A stretch of DNA of 64,000 nt. Source: Macrothele yani. Lineage: Eukaryota > Arthropoda > Arachnida > Araneae > Macrothelidae. Numbering within the stretch: position 1 is the first letter of the stretch; each line of letters opens with the position of its first letter. Positions 33,381 to 44,450 of the stretch are shown piece by piece. The stretch covers positions 16,555,001 to 16,619,000 of the forward strand of contig CM077011.1 in NCBI GenBank assembly GCA_039090855.1, in the 5' to 3' direction. The position numbers and the translations under genes are program-made. The notes under the pieces were generated by a model. It ran no database searches. It had not been told where the DNA came from and saw only the letters and a list, made by a program, of their open reading frames with translations.

Positions 33381-33685
33381 TTTTATTCTGCACGCACCGT
33401 CATAAGCATCAATCGATTTTAAGATTTTGATAGTTTCTTTAACTTCAAACCGTGCTCTTTCAAATGTAATTGGTCCCATAATTCAAAATTATCTTCAGAA
33501 TTACTGAAAATCTGTGAAAAGAATCAATTTGCATGCAAAATGTACCTAATCCAATTTAATGCCACTAGTATACCAAGTAAAGAACAAGGAATGAAGAAAA
33601 AATTGCAAAATAAATATTGACGGGAGAATAATTTTGACATACAGAATTGCCAAGTTTTTTCATTTAGACAGCTTTCTGGCTTAAG
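33381..33685. other. Unassigned DNA
   Basis: Nothing recognised. Confidence 0.5.
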
Positions 33686-33865
33686 TACAGGGTGTCCCAC
33701 TCGCCATCGAGCCCGGCATGTCTTTAATAACACCAAAGAAGATATTGCAACGAAATTTGAAGTGCACTTCTCATTTGGTGCGAAATGTGATGACATCACA
33801 ACGTGCTGGAAGTGGCCACCATTTGTGTCCAGACAGCATTGAACCCGGCGCTGACCGACAGCCAG

Positions 33866-34010
33866 CCGCAGTGCTCCTTAGTGGTAGACACATTCCCAAG
33901 TGTGGCGCCACTGAGGAGCAGTCCGCCAGCCAGCCGGAGTGCTCCTTAATAGCAGAAACATTCCTAAGTGTGGCGACACTAAGGAGCAGTACTCCAACCA
34001 ACCGGACGCG
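33866..34010 (+). repeat. Two ~72 bp tandem units
   Basis: TGCTCCTTA..ACATTCC..AAGTGTGGCG..AGGAGCAGT is repeated. Each unit is itself a partial hairpin because TGCTCCTTAGTGG pairs with CCACTGAGGAGCA. Confidence 0.75.
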
Positions 34011-34107
34011 ACTCTCTGCTGCTTTGTTATGCCATTTCGCTGAGCGTGTCTACACAACAAGGTTGTTTGATAGTGAGTTCTCGTGGCTGTTCGCGTACGT
34101 GTGAAAA

Positions 34108-35040
34108 TGTATGGGTATACTCTGGAAGAGCGAGTGTTTATTGTTCGCGCTTATTGGAAAACCGAATCGATAAAGTCTTGTAAACAGCAATTCCTGGAGA
34201 GGTTTGCAGGCACAAATCCGCCGAGCAAGTCCACCATTTAGGCAATGTCGAAGAAATTGGAAACCAAGGGGACTTTATTAAACGACCATGCAGGAGGTCG
34301 TCTACAGATGTCCGAGAAAACGATCCAGAATGTAAAGGGACGACTACTTGCGTCTCCCAGGAAATCACTTCGCCGACTGTCACAGGAAACAGGGTTGTCC
34401 AAAAACACTTGTCAACGTGCTGTGAAAAAATCGAAGCTTCATGCGTACCGTATCTCCGTGGCCCACGAACTGAAAGATCCTGACCACGTGAAACGAGTGA
34501 GCCAGTGGTTTTAGACATTTCTTAAGGAAAATCGGGGCATTCTAGACTACACGTAGTTCTCGGACGAGGCGTGGCTTCACCTGTCCGGATAGGTCAATTC
34601 TCAAAACTCCCGTATTTGGGCCAGTGAAAATTACAACGCGATACATGAACCCTTTCATTCACAGAAAATTGGTGTTTGGTGTGGGATGACCCGTAGCCGC
34701 ATTATTGGCCCTTATCTTCTTCGATACAACAATCACAACAGCTGCATATAGGGAAATCCTTCAACACCTTTGTAAATCAATTGGACGACGAAGAACTCTC
34801 CATTGGATATTACCAGCATGATAGAGCGACATCACACACATCACAAACCAGTATGGACGAAATTGTACTTTTTTTGGCGACCGCGTCATTTCGAAGGGTC
34901 TATGGCCACCGCGCTCATCCGATCTGACTCCTCCTGATTACTTTTTATGGGATATCTAAAAGGGAGAGTTTACCAAAAGAAACCGTGAACCATAGATGCC
35001 TTGAAAGCAACATCCCTGAGGAAATTCAGGTAGTGACGGC
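34108..35040 (+). pseudogene. Mariner-like (IS630-Tc1-mariner) transposase relic
   Basis: The N terminus reads MYGYTLEERVFIVRAYWKTE, a helix-turn-helix of the DUF4817 type found in arthropod long-TIR elements. Next come SPRKSLRRLSQETGLSKNT and YRISVAHELKDPDHVKRV. The first catalytic block YTxFSDEAWLHLSG is visible. A GVWCGMTRSRIIGPL block follows, then weak remains of the later blocks. Numerous in-frame stops make it clearly dead. Confidence 0.85.
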
Positions 35041-35250
35041 TGACGTACTGGCAAGGACTTTCCACAGTATGGTGCACCGGGTTCAGTGCTGCCTGAATGC
35101 AAATGGTGGCCACTTCCAGCACATGTTGTGGTGTCATCACGTTTCTCACGAAATGAGGTAAGTCCACTTCAAATTTCGTTGCAATATCTTCATTGGTGTT
35201 AATATTATTAAAGAAATGCCGGGTTCGTTAGCGAGTGGGACACACTGTAT

Positions 35251-35540
35251 TATGTCCCACTTTTCCATATAGGAGCATAAAGGTCTTACTTGACTAAGTA
35301 TCACGATCTTTCCTTGATCCTTGTTTTGTGGTTGGAGGCTTATTATCCAGCGGTAAGCTCTTCTGCTGGACCCGTAGTTTGAAATATTCGTGTAATGAAA
35401 TAGCTAATTTCTCGCATATAACCAGTGAGTCATCAGATGTTTTCGTTCTCAACACAAACAAAATTACCTCGAAAATTTAAATACCTTTTTCACCGAAACT
35501 AGTTTTTTAGACCTTTAACAGTCTTTCTTGGGGCAGGGTC
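35251..35540. other. Unassigned DNA
   Basis: No recognised feature. Confidence 0.5.
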
Positions 35541-35544
35541 ATAT

Positions 35545-35985
35545 GTAAAACTCGACTGGAGTGCATTTGGAAGAAATAGTGCAATTTTGAAGAACAATTT
35601 AGTTGTTTTAACAGAAAAATGTTTAATGCGTCCTTCGAATGCTTACTAATAAATTAGTCAGGGACTTAACAAAAAAGACACACAGTGGCTGCAGAGAACT
35701 CACATGCATGTCTTGTGTATTCCAGAAAGATAGGAAACTGAGCTCTCGGATCAGCAAAATGACAAGAGTAGGTAACATAATGAGCAAGTAAAAACCGTGA
35801 AATGGCAATATTGGTAGAACTGACCGTCTTTGGACAAATGCAATTATTAACTGGATACCAGAAGACCACATGGAAAATGGGCGGATAAAACTCGAAAGCA
35901 TGCCAGTGCGAAATGGAAGAAAATTTTTCGAGACAGAATTGTGGAAGACTTGGAGACCTTCATGAAACAGTGCATTGAGAAGTGT
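35545..35985 (+). mobile_element. RTE-like LINE, old 3' fragment
   Basis: Collinear with the LINE C-terminal coding region (TGGAGTGCATTTGGAAGAAA, GACAAGAGTAGGTAACATAA, CCACATGGAAAATGGGCGG, GGAGACCTTCATGAAACAG) with heavy decay. The (TGA)n tail is lost. Confidence 0.85.
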
Positions 35986-36186
35986 TCATATACATACAAA
36001 GGCCGTTCCATAAAAACTGAAAGTAATCTTTTTTGAGTTGGCAACAGTAGAAAGGGTAAAATAACCACGCAGATGACTAATGAAATTATAGAAGTATCTA
36101 TGGCAACAGTTATTAGTCATGGAAGACTATTCTAATTTTGTTATTGCCTAGTTGTTTAAGGTAAGTCTGCATTTCGCCATACAGGT

Positions 36187-36355
36187 ATGGAGGCGAGTGA
36201 TTCAGAGTTAAGAAATGAAATGCGTTATGCGATAAAATTTTGCTATCGTTATGGGTAAAATGGCACCGGAAACAGTTGATTTAATGAACAAAGCTTACAA
36301 AGATGTAAGCTTTATGTTAAAAAATGTTTGGGCGAATCAACGATTTTTAGATGGC
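36187..36355 (+). pseudogene. Mariner transposase relic, N-terminal part
   Basis: The start gives MEASDSELRNEMRYAIKFCY, then a frameshifted KMAPETVDLMNKAYKDV and GESTIFRWH. This is the first helix-turn-helix of mariner transposases (AIKFCY.., TVDLMNKAYKD, W-x5-F). Confidence 0.75.
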
Positions 36356-36364
36356 ACCATATTT

Positions 36365-37200
36365 CAATACTGGTTTATATCTTCGTGATATCAGTGTGTA
36401 CAGATTTCTGTATACTGATGATACTGTCCTGTTGGCAGAGAGCAAAAGTGAGTTGCAGCGTATGTTGTCCCGGATGTACGAAGTTTATATGAAATTTAAA
36501 CTAAGTATAAATAAGGGAAAAACTAAAGTTATGGTTTTTGAGAGAGGAACTGGTAGCGCTGAATCTAATGTAAGTGTAAATGGCACAGTGATTGACCAGG
36601 TGAGTGAGTTCGTGTATTTAGGAAGCATGTTTGACAGAGAGAACAAATTGGATGGTGAAATTAGTAGGCGAGTGAATTCTTCATTGAAAGTCATGGCTGC
36701 TCTGGGAGGTTTTCACAGGAATGATAGTTTCTCAAGAGTTCCGCATGGCTGTGTATGAAAGCGTAATTGTTCGTACTCTGATGTATGGCAGTGAAACCTC
36801 GGTACTGCAGCAGAAACATAGGAGTCGTTTGTGTGCTGGAGAAATGAGTTACTTACGGGGGGTTTGTGGGAAGACATGTTCTGACGGTGTGAGGAATGAA
36901 GACGTGTTGCAGTTGTGTAAAGTGAAGCAAAATGTTGTTAGCAAGGTAGAGACTGTGCTTCGGTGGTTTGGCCATGTTGAAAGAATGAGTGATGAGATGC
37001 TTACTAAGAAAATCTTTAGCCCAAGTGGCAGGAAGGAAAGGCAAAGGAAGGCCAAGGAAGTCATGGGAGGATCAGATTCAGGAGTGTCTGCATGGGAAAC
37101 AAATTATGAGTATGAAGCATAGGTCTTGAGTACGGCGTGTGATGGAGGTGAGTGAAGCCCGAGTTGTATGTCAAGATCGCTGTAAATGGAGAAGTTTGAT
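36365..37200 (+). pseudogene. LINE RT fragment, a second non-LTR family
   Basis: Two overlapping frames carry YRFLYTDDTVLLAESKSELQ (Y-TDD in place of FADD), NKGKTKVMVFERG, VNGTVIDQVSEFVYLGSMFD and EISRRVNSSLKVMAAL. A frameshift leads to EFRMAVYESVIVRTLMYGSE, LRGVCGKTCSDGVRNEDVL and RWFGHVERMSDEM. The last bases give VVCQDRCKWRSL, the usual end of this protein. It differs clearly from the RTE family nearby and is truncated on the 5' side at the FADD region. Confidence 0.82.
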
Positions 37201-37289
37201 ACAGCAACAGTAAGTAAAAACTATCATAGTTTCTATTTCTTTTTGCAGCTAACCTCTCAATCTCAGAACAGCTTACTGAGTATGTATGT

Positions 37290-37706
37290 ATGTCCTCACG
37301 AAGCGTGCAACGAGTATCTGGAAGCACAGTCTCGCATCCTCCGAAAATGTCCGCCAAATCAGGTGGGAAGGTGGTAATAATTTTCTTTGATCATAAAAGT
37401 GTAGTTTACCAGCATGCCGTTTTTCCACAAATTACTGTCAATGCTGAGTATTGCATTTCAGTCTTGAAGCGTCTGTGACGACACATATCGATTAAGCGAC
37501 CAGAACTGGTGAGCAAGTGGACCCTTCACCATGATAACGCCAGCCAACATGTGACTGCTTGTGTTCAACAGTTTCTTACGAAATGCAGTATTGAAATCAT
37601 GCCACAGTCTGCCTACAGTCCTGAGCTCGCATCGTGCGATTTCTGGTTGTTTCAAACAATGAAGTTCCGTGGCCCTAATTATGTCCTTTCTGGTGATACT
37701 ACACAT
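37290..37706 (+). pseudogene. Mariner transposase relic, C-terminal part (DD34D)
   Basis: IIFFDHKSVVYQHAVFP, then LHHDNASQHVTACVQQFL with the second catalytic Asp, and YSPELASCDFWLFQ with the third Asp. 34 residues lie between those two Asp, the mariner signature. The first Asp region is missing, probably deleted around the LINE insertion. A TGA near 37477 interrupts the frame. Confidence 0.85.
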
Positions 37707-37862
37707 GCCGCCCTAGTGGCGCAGTGGTCAAAGCGCTGGCTTTCGATCACCCGTCCGATTTGGGTTCCAGTTCTAATCCCGGTGAGGCACGAAAGTTGTT
37801 TGTCTTACGACAGTGGCTCTCTCCTTTCACAAGAGTTAGCGCCTTTAAATTAGGGACACTTA
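37707..37862 (+). mobile_element. Diverged SINE-A, 3' truncated
   Basis: GCCGCCCTAGTGGCGCAGTG starts the head and the body is readable to AAATTAGGGAC. The last 70 bp and the A-tail are missing. It follows the mariner frame directly. Confidence 0.8.
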
Positions 37863-38034
37863 AGGTGCACATGCCTTTTATTTATATCGTATTTATGGAT
37901 TGCCCAAAAGCCATTTTCTTTGGATTTTGGGCGACCGATAGAAAGGCATAATTCTTTAAAACGCGCAGTCATCCTTTCCCCAATTTTTGAGTAAACTACT
38001 TGGTCGGAGGCTCTAAAAGGGGTTCAGATAACAC

Positions 38035-38115
38035 AAAAATTCAGTATATAACTCATTACTGAGTATATACAATAACTCGTATACTGAGTATATACAATAA
38101 CTCATGTATTGAGTA
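38035..38115. repeat. ACTCATA/TGAGTATA tandem repeat, left block
   Basis: About three units of ACTCATACTGAGTATATACAATA type. Each unit is partly palindromic. The block continues beyond the hAT-like element at 39082-39232. Confidence 0.8.
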
Positions 38116-39081
38116 CAATGGAGTACCCAGAGGGGGTGCAAAGGGCCATATGCACCCCCAAAATAATTTTGTCTGGTTTTAAAGATTGATAAACAATTGT
38201 CGGTGAAGTTATTTTGCTAGTGTCGCAATTCTGGTCTTCCTTAAATTGCCATCAGTAAGTACTTTATTTGGAATGGCCAGACGAGGTCACATATGCTTAT
38301 TTGTTAATGCCTACGGCCCCCTCCCTTCCCCGTGAGGAATTTCCACCTGTATGCCACCAAAGACAGAAGAGAGAAAACTGGTGTAATGGACAGGGCGTCA
38401 GGCAAATGAATGGTGGTGCCTGGAGGAGGCAGGGGATAAGGCTCTTATCTTGAGTACATACCGTAGCAGGAAAACAGAAACGTAGAATGAGCATTACTTT
38501 GTGATTAATAGTATTTGAGAAAAATAAAAATGCCTGTTCTCATGCACATTTTTTTTCATCACTTTAAGAAGGAATGATATCGTAGCTGCACTGATGAAAC
38601 AAAGAATGTGAGAATTTTTCGATTGTTGACTTCACATATAAAATTTTAATCACTGATGCATAATACAGATGTAATTTGATGTAAATGTTATGTATAGTGC
38701 TTGAACAGTCTGATGTAATTACAAAAGCCGCCCCGGTGGTTAAGTGGTCTAAGCGATGGCCTCTGATCATTCGTCCGAAAGGGGTCCGGGTTCGAATCCC
38801 TGCGATGTCATGGATGTTGTGTTTGTCTTACGGCACTGGCTCTCTCCCTTCCCTGGAACCAGTGACCCTAAATTAGGGACGGGCGACTGCTTATAGCCCA
38901 TTGAGTTGCTCACGGTGGTCGTTAAACCTCCAATCAAAAAAAAAAAATTACAAAAGAAATTCGTTGATCAAATTTAATTTTTAAATAGTGATAATTCAAA
39001 CTATAAATTTCGCATTGATGGTTTTGATATTGCGGCGACGATATGCACCCCCAAAAAAATTAACTTCTGGGTACGCCACTG
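38116..39081. mobile_element. Non-autonomous hAT-like element in a tandem repeat
   Basis: The left end CAATGGAGTACCCAGA and, in reverse from 39081, CAGTGGCGTACCCAGA match at 14 of 16, followed on both sides by a GGGGGTGCATAT relative. CAGTGG-type ends fit hAT. The TSD is hard to define because the target is itself repetitive. There is no transposase inside, only a SINE-A. Confidence 0.7.
38727..38945 (+). mobile_element. SINE-A inside the hAT-like element
   Basis: The perfect 10-base TSD aattacaaaa lies at 38717-38726 and 38946-38955. The head has GTTAAGTGG in place of GCGCAGTGG; the body is conserved. Confidence 0.93.
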
Positions 39082-39232
39082 AGTATATATAACTCATGTA
39101 CTGAGTATATAACATACTAGTTTTGCTCACATTAAAACTAAAGTATAACATTACTTTTATTCATTCATAACTCATATACTGAGTATAACTCATATTCAGT
39201 ATGTGATAACTCATATTCAGTATATAACTTTT
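39082..39232. repeat. ACTCATA/TGAGTATA tandem repeat, right block
   Basis: Units AACTCATGTACTGAGTATA and AACTCATATTCAGTATGTG continue the left block, with a unique 60 bp stretch in the middle. Confidence 0.75.
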
Positions 39233-40500
39233 TAACCATTCAGTGCATGCTAACTCCCAAACATATTTTTATTTGGAGCAGCTTCGGTCGCTTCCTTGCT
39301 GTTGGCTAAAACGATACGAAAGTGATGTTAGTAGTTTCAGCTGGGTTCCTTGGAATTTAAGAAGAAAGCAATCTGTTTTCCAATTTGTAAGCTAAAGGCA
39401 AACACCTCAGCGAAGCATTGTAGAAAGTCCAGAAAACGAACAAAGCGAATTCGAAAACGAAAATCCGTTTGGCCAAAAAAAAAACAAAAAAAAAAAAAAC
39501 GGCTTATACAAAACGAGCGATTTCTGTTTCTTGGGATAAAAGAGAACGCTTTCGGTGGTATCGGTTTTTGAATATCCCATGCGGCGCATGGAACAGAATA
39601 CAAAATCGTCCGATAATAGGAGGATAAAAAGACGGATTGCTGGGGGGAAATTCTTCAATTTTGGCTGTCTCCTACGGTACGCCATCTGATACGGAAGAAA
39701 CATTAGAGCGAGAATCTAAATCAAACATGCACAACGCGTCACTTTGAAGCTCAAAGTTGATTCGTTACGCGTCTTACTTTAGCATTTTTTTTTCTTTTTT
39801 GGGAGGAAGATAAAGACAAGCGCTTATTGGTCATCTCTGGAGATTTGGAGTTAGGGAATAAGAAAGGTTCGGGGATGACGACGTTGATCAAATTGTAAAG
39901 ACTCTGTCGCTGCATGTACCCGTTGCATTCATTTCGAAGTCAATCCACGTTTCCTTCTCATTGCGTTTGTTCGTCTCCTTCATATTCCGCAATTCCTCCT
40001 CCTGCCTACTACAATCCAGGAAGGAAGTCACTTTGCATAGTAGATTGCAGCAAGTACTCTTGCTTTAATGCGCATTAAGTTATTTTCCAATTGAAAACAC
40101 ATTGTTTGCAAAATTCAGTCTGCGTGATATACAAATGCGTTATATTCAATGCAGGAAAGTGTCTAATTTCGCACAAAAATTTAGAGGGAATACCTATAGT
40201 TTCCTGTTGTCGAAAGGAATTAGCGTTTTGTACAATCAAATTGTTTTCACTGTGTCTTGAGTTAGTAATTGCATGCAAACGCTACACTGAAAAACATTTT
40301 CTGAAATTCGAACGAAGCATTTTCCTGGTACTGCTTCCCTGAAATAACGGGGAAAAAACTGAATTTCACGGAGTTTTCGTACGCCAGGAAAATTCTGAAT
40401 TTTCAGAATCCTTTCCGCAATTTATTTCTTATACTGACGGTAAATTGTAGTTTCGAAGATGTCTCAATGGAAAATTCTGAATTTTCAAAACCCCTTCAAT
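39233..40500. other. Unassigned DNA
   Basis: Frames on both strands at 39337-39703 are created by an A-rich tract (39475-39500) and look random. No repeat recognised. Confidence 0.5.
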
Positions 40501-40507
40501 TCCTTTC

Positions 40508-40850
40508 GTATGAGACAACAGAAAGCAGCATGAAAAGATGCATGCTTGGTGTAACCAAAAGAGATAATAACTCGTGGATAAGGAAAATGACAGGGGTGGA
40601 AGACTTCATGGCCAGAGAAAAATCTCTGAAATGGCAATGGGCTGGACTTGTTTCCATAAGAACGGACCACTGATGGATAACCAAAATTCTAGACTGGATT
40701 CCAAGGGACAGGAAAAGACCACATGGGGGATGGATGAAGTTTGAAAACATGCCGGAGTGACATGGAGATTGTCGGAAGAAAGACCGTTTTGGAAGAAACT
40801 TGGGGAGACCTTCATCCAGCAGTGGACTGGTAATGGTTGATGATAATTGT
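40508..40850 (+). mobile_element. RTE-like LINE, 3' fragment
   Basis: Begins at the QTTQSSMERCMLG region (SSMKRCMLGVTKRDNNSWIR) and runs to GGTTGATGATAATTG, a short relic of the (TGA)n tail. It has small deletions but is fairly similar to the young copies. Confidence 0.88.
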
Positions 40851-41179
40851 AAGGTGACTAAGTCTAGCTCTAAATTATATAATGTAGCTACCTTTTCTGT
40901 ATTTTTTTATTATTTCAAATGCAATGTAATGTAAATTCTAACGCACGTGTGAGACACGTGACGCGTTTCTTTTGTACACCATATTAGGGAGTGCCGATCT
41001 AGGCATGTGCCAAGCGGCATCCGTTGACCTTGACCTGGACGGCTGGGTCTGATGTATCAAAGGTCACCTCTCCCAGAGAGAGAGATCTCCACGCCAATAG
41101 TATTCCAGAAGCTCGAAGGGTGGGGGGAAAGGAAGGATAAGGCTATAAAAGGAGGTGACACGTTCTCTCAAGAGGCTAG
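40851..41179. other. Unassigned DNA
   Basis: No recognised feature. Confidence 0.5.
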
Positions 41180-41490
41180 GGCCGCGGGTGGCCTAGTGGG
41201 CAACGTTCGTGACTGACAAGGAAAGGACCTCAGGTTCGATCCCAGGCAGGTACGAACGCTCGATCCACTAAATATCCGCCGTGCGTCGGATGGGCACGTT
41301 ACCCGTCGGACCCCGGGTACTGCCCCCCCCCCGGTAATAAATAAGGGCGTCTTTCTTCCCCTTTCTACTTCGCTTCCGTGTCACTTTCCTATCGGGCACT
41401 CTAGCCCAAATCTCCTAGCTTCCTATTTCTAAGGGTTGTTTAAGACCTGGGGTCAGACACTCCCTTCCTAAAATCCTCTATGATATGATA
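41180..41490 (+). mobile_element. SINE-B, full length
   Basis: The head GGCCGCGGGTGGCCTAGTGG and B box GGTTCGATCCC are both intact, with a poly-C run in the body and the tail CTCTATGATATGATATA. It has the best preserved internal promoter of the family here. Confidence 0.88.
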
Positions 41491-42142
41491 TATCTCAACA
41501 GGCTTTTAGTGTTTCGCTTTCGACGTGGTAGGACGGCGTGCTCGAGCACAGAGTGTCTGTTTGACCTCTCGGGGATTTACGTTTTAGCTGACGGAATGGT
41601 CAGAATTTTTCGGCAATAAGAGATCGACAGGGATTTGGACGGAACTACTCAAGTTAAACGTGGCGGAGGGTCTTCCGGGATATTGGAGAGATAGTAAAGT
41701 GTTCGCCATCTTGAAATCTGTTGGCGCGTGCATGGAGATAGCTAATGGAAACGGAGTTTATTTTCTCATCTATTAAACTTTGTTACGTCTCCAAAATCTT
41801 TTTATTAGTTACTCGTTGTCTCAGATATTAAGTAATTGCTGACTACGCGTTTCAGCATTTCAGCGATAGAGTCCAACTTGACGGCACTCAAAAGAACCTA
41901 CGTCAGGCCTGTGTGAGAGATTCGGAATTAGTAAGGCCAAGTGGCGGATTGAACTCAGCGGGGCCAGACAATAATATTAACGAAAAAACTGTTCTCACTT
42001 TTTTCATATCCATATGATCTAGAATTTCCGGTAATAGATTCCCGTGAATACTTGGTTTGGTTAACTTAAATTTCAGTCTTCTATCGATGGGTGTGATTTT
42101 GAAGTTCTCTAGGAAGGTCGGATATTTTGGATAGCATATCGC
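41491..42142. other. Unassigned DNA
   Basis: No gene recognised up to the LINE breakpoint. Confidence 0.5.
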
Positions 42143-43220
42143 TCGATTATGAAAAAGCCTTTGATTCGGTGAAACCATCAGCAGTTACAATGGCTCTGAA
42201 ATCCTGCGGTATTGAAGATGCATACATTAATATTATTAATAACATCTATGAAAATGCAAGTGCAAAGATTAGGCTGTTTGAAAATACAACACACATAAAA
42301 ATTGGAAAGGGAGTGAGACAAAGGTGACACCATATCTCCGAAGCTCTTTAATGCCACATTGGAGGGTGTTTTTCAGTCACTGAGCTGGGAAAACAAGGGG
42401 ATAAAGATTAATGGAGATTATCTAACCCACCTTCGTTTTGCTGATGACGTAGTCATTTTTGCAACTAGCCCATCAGAGCTGCAGAGTATGATCCAGGAAC
42501 TTGCTGACAAGAGTAAAGAAGTGGGATTAAAAATGAGCTTTCAGAAGACAAAAGTGATGTTCAATGCTTTTACAAGAAATGAAGATTTATCGATTGATGG
42601 AGAAAAGCTGGAGATAACAGATACGTATGTTTATCTTGGACAGCAGATATCAAGTGATGGTCACATTGATGAAGAAATTAATCGGCGTACAAAACTTGCC
42701 TGGAGAGCTTTTGGAAGAAACAGCATAATTTTCAAGAGCAATATGCCATTATGTCTTAAAAGAAAAGTGTTTGATCAATGCATCCTTCCAGTGCTTACGT
42801 ATGGTGCAGAGACGTGGACCTTAACTAAAAGAGACATACAAAGGCTGCAGACAACTCAAAGCAGCATGGAGAGGTGCATACTTGGTGTAACCAGGAGAGA
42901 TAAGAAGAGGAACTCGTGGATCCGAAAAATGACAAGAGTGGAAGACATCATGATCAGAGTTAAATCCCTGAAATGGCAATGGGCTGGACATACTGCCAGA
43001 AGGACAGATCATCGATGGACAGCCGAAATTTTAGATTGGATTCCAAGGGACAGGAAAAGACCCAGAAGACGACCACATGGGAGATGGGTGGATGAAATTC
43101 GAAAGTATGCAGGGGTGACATGGAGGAGACTGGCACAAGACAGACCGTTGTGGAGGAAACTTGGGGAGACCTTCGTCCAGCAGTGGATTGATAATGGTTG
43201 ACAATGATGATGATGATGAT
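42143..43220 (+). mobile_element. RTE-like LINE, 5'-truncated, young
   Basis: Starts inside RT motif A (DYEKAFDSV) and ends GGTTGACAA(TGA)n. Very close in sequence to the copies at 25131 and 26914. Confidence 0.93.
42146..43201 (+). pseudogene. RTE-like RT C-terminal part, one frameshift
   Basis: The only break is an extra A near 42320 (GAGACAAAGGTG), inside the GVRQGDTIS motif. After it, 280 codons are open from 42359 to the natural stop: LRFADDVVIFA, GLKMSFQKTKVMF, YVYLGQQISSDGHID, WAGHTARRTDHRW and WRKLGETFVQQWIDNG. With 25131-26865 it is the best guide to the family's C terminus. Confidence 0.92.
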
Positions 43221-43393
43221 CGCATGATATTTAGGTTATTGTGACAACGGATATTCTTCCCTCTTTTCCGATTTGATGCATCAACTATTGTATATTATGT
43301 TACCGTAAGAAACCTGGTACTTAACTTGTTGTACAGGTGATTGTATGATTCGTATGTATCATCAGTCTGTTGATCTCTTAGTAAAAGGTTTTT

Positions 43394-43610
43394 GCCGCCC
43401 CGGTGGCGCATTGGTCTAAGCGCTGGCTTATGATCATTCATCCGCGAAGGGTCCGGGTACGAATCCCGGTGAGGCATGGATGTTGTGCTTGTCTTACGGC
43501 ACTGGCTCACTCCCTTCCCTGGAACCAGTGACCCAAAATTAGGGATGGGCGACTGCTTATAGTCCATTGAGTTGCTCACGGTGGTCGTTAAACCTCCAAT
43601 CAAAAAAAAA
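43394..43610 (+). mobile_element. SINE-A
   Basis: Complete head (GCCGCCCCGGTGGCGCATTG), body and A9 tail. The flanks share only AGTAAAA, so the TSD is uncertain. Confidence 0.9.
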
Positions 43611-43869
43611 TAACCAGTAAAAAAAAAAAGCTATTATACCTACCAAAAGTAAATTTTATATTTAGATTAGTGAAATAATACTATAATGCAGTATATTCCA
43701 ATTATCTATAAGAAAAGGTGAGTCATTGTCAATTTACGAGATCTGAAGTTCCGAAGCATTCTGTTTTGAAAATTCTTGATCAAAAATAAAATTAATTTGT
43801 GATGAGTCTTTCTACTGAAAAAATATAAAATTTCAAATCTATTCAGAAAAAAGAAAGCAACAGAAAAGC

Positions 43870-44450
43870 GAATGACTTATTCACTCGCATTAGATCAAAT
43901 GGTACAAGAACTGAATAGTGAGAGTAAAAGATATGGACTAAAGATGAACATAGAAAAGACAAAAACAATGGTATTTGGCACAAAAGAGATTAGGAAAAAG
44001 ATCATTCAGGAAGGAAATGAATGTGGAATTCACTTATCTCGGAAGCTGTATAACATGTGTAAACATAAAATAAATTTCAATTAGAGTTGCAAATGCTATA
44101 ACAACGTTAAAAGCCATGGATAAAATTTAGAAGAGCAGAGCTATTAGCTTCAAAACTAAATTAAGCATTCTCGAGACATGCTTCTTCAGCAGCATGCTGC
44201 ATATATGGGTGCGAGACTTGGACATTGTCAAAGGGATCGGAAGGAGGCTTGCTTTTTAAAGAAAGTGGTATCGTAAAAATCTTACGAATCGGATGGACGC
44301 AGAGAATAAGAAATAAAGTGGTACAGAAGAATTCAACTAAAAGAGTCCCTGTTCCAAGGAATCATACAAAGAGAACTAAGATTTTTGGCCACGTCTGCAG
44401 AATGAAAAATGATAAAGAAAAAAGACATTGGTGTTTGGCTTAATGAACGG
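43870..44450 (+). pseudogene. LINE RT relic, other subfamily
   Basis: MVQELNSESKRYGLKMNIEK and TKTMVFGTKEI match the stretch after the FADD box in RTE-type RTs. Later, GCETWTL-like bases and FGHVCRMKNDKEK match the C-terminal HVxRM block. In between there are frameshifts and gaps. It is distinct from the abundant family. Confidence 0.6.

Larger units (their letters stand above)
33686..35250 (+). mobile_element. Mariner-like element with ~165 bp TIRs
   Basis: TACAGGGTGTCCCACTCG at 33686 and, in reverse from 35250, TACAGTGTGTCCCACTCG start inverted repeats. They extend inward about 165 bp (ATATTGCAACGAAATTTGAAG, GCTGGAAGTGGCCACCATTTG), and both ends carry TA. The left inner side holds two tandem ~72 bp units (about 33860-34010). 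Confidence 0.88.
35998..37706 (+). mobile_element. Mariner element split by a LINE
   Basis: A 5' end of mariner style (GGCCGTTCCATAAAAACTG at about 36000) leads to a transposase start at 36187. The frame breaks at about 36356 into LINE sequence and mariner coding resumes near 37290, running to 37703. The 3' end is cut by a SINE-A. Confidence 0.75.

Noticed and set aside
39337..39703. Overlapping Lys-rich and Phe-rich frames on opposite strands
   Set aside because: Produced by an A-rich tract with no other coding signal.
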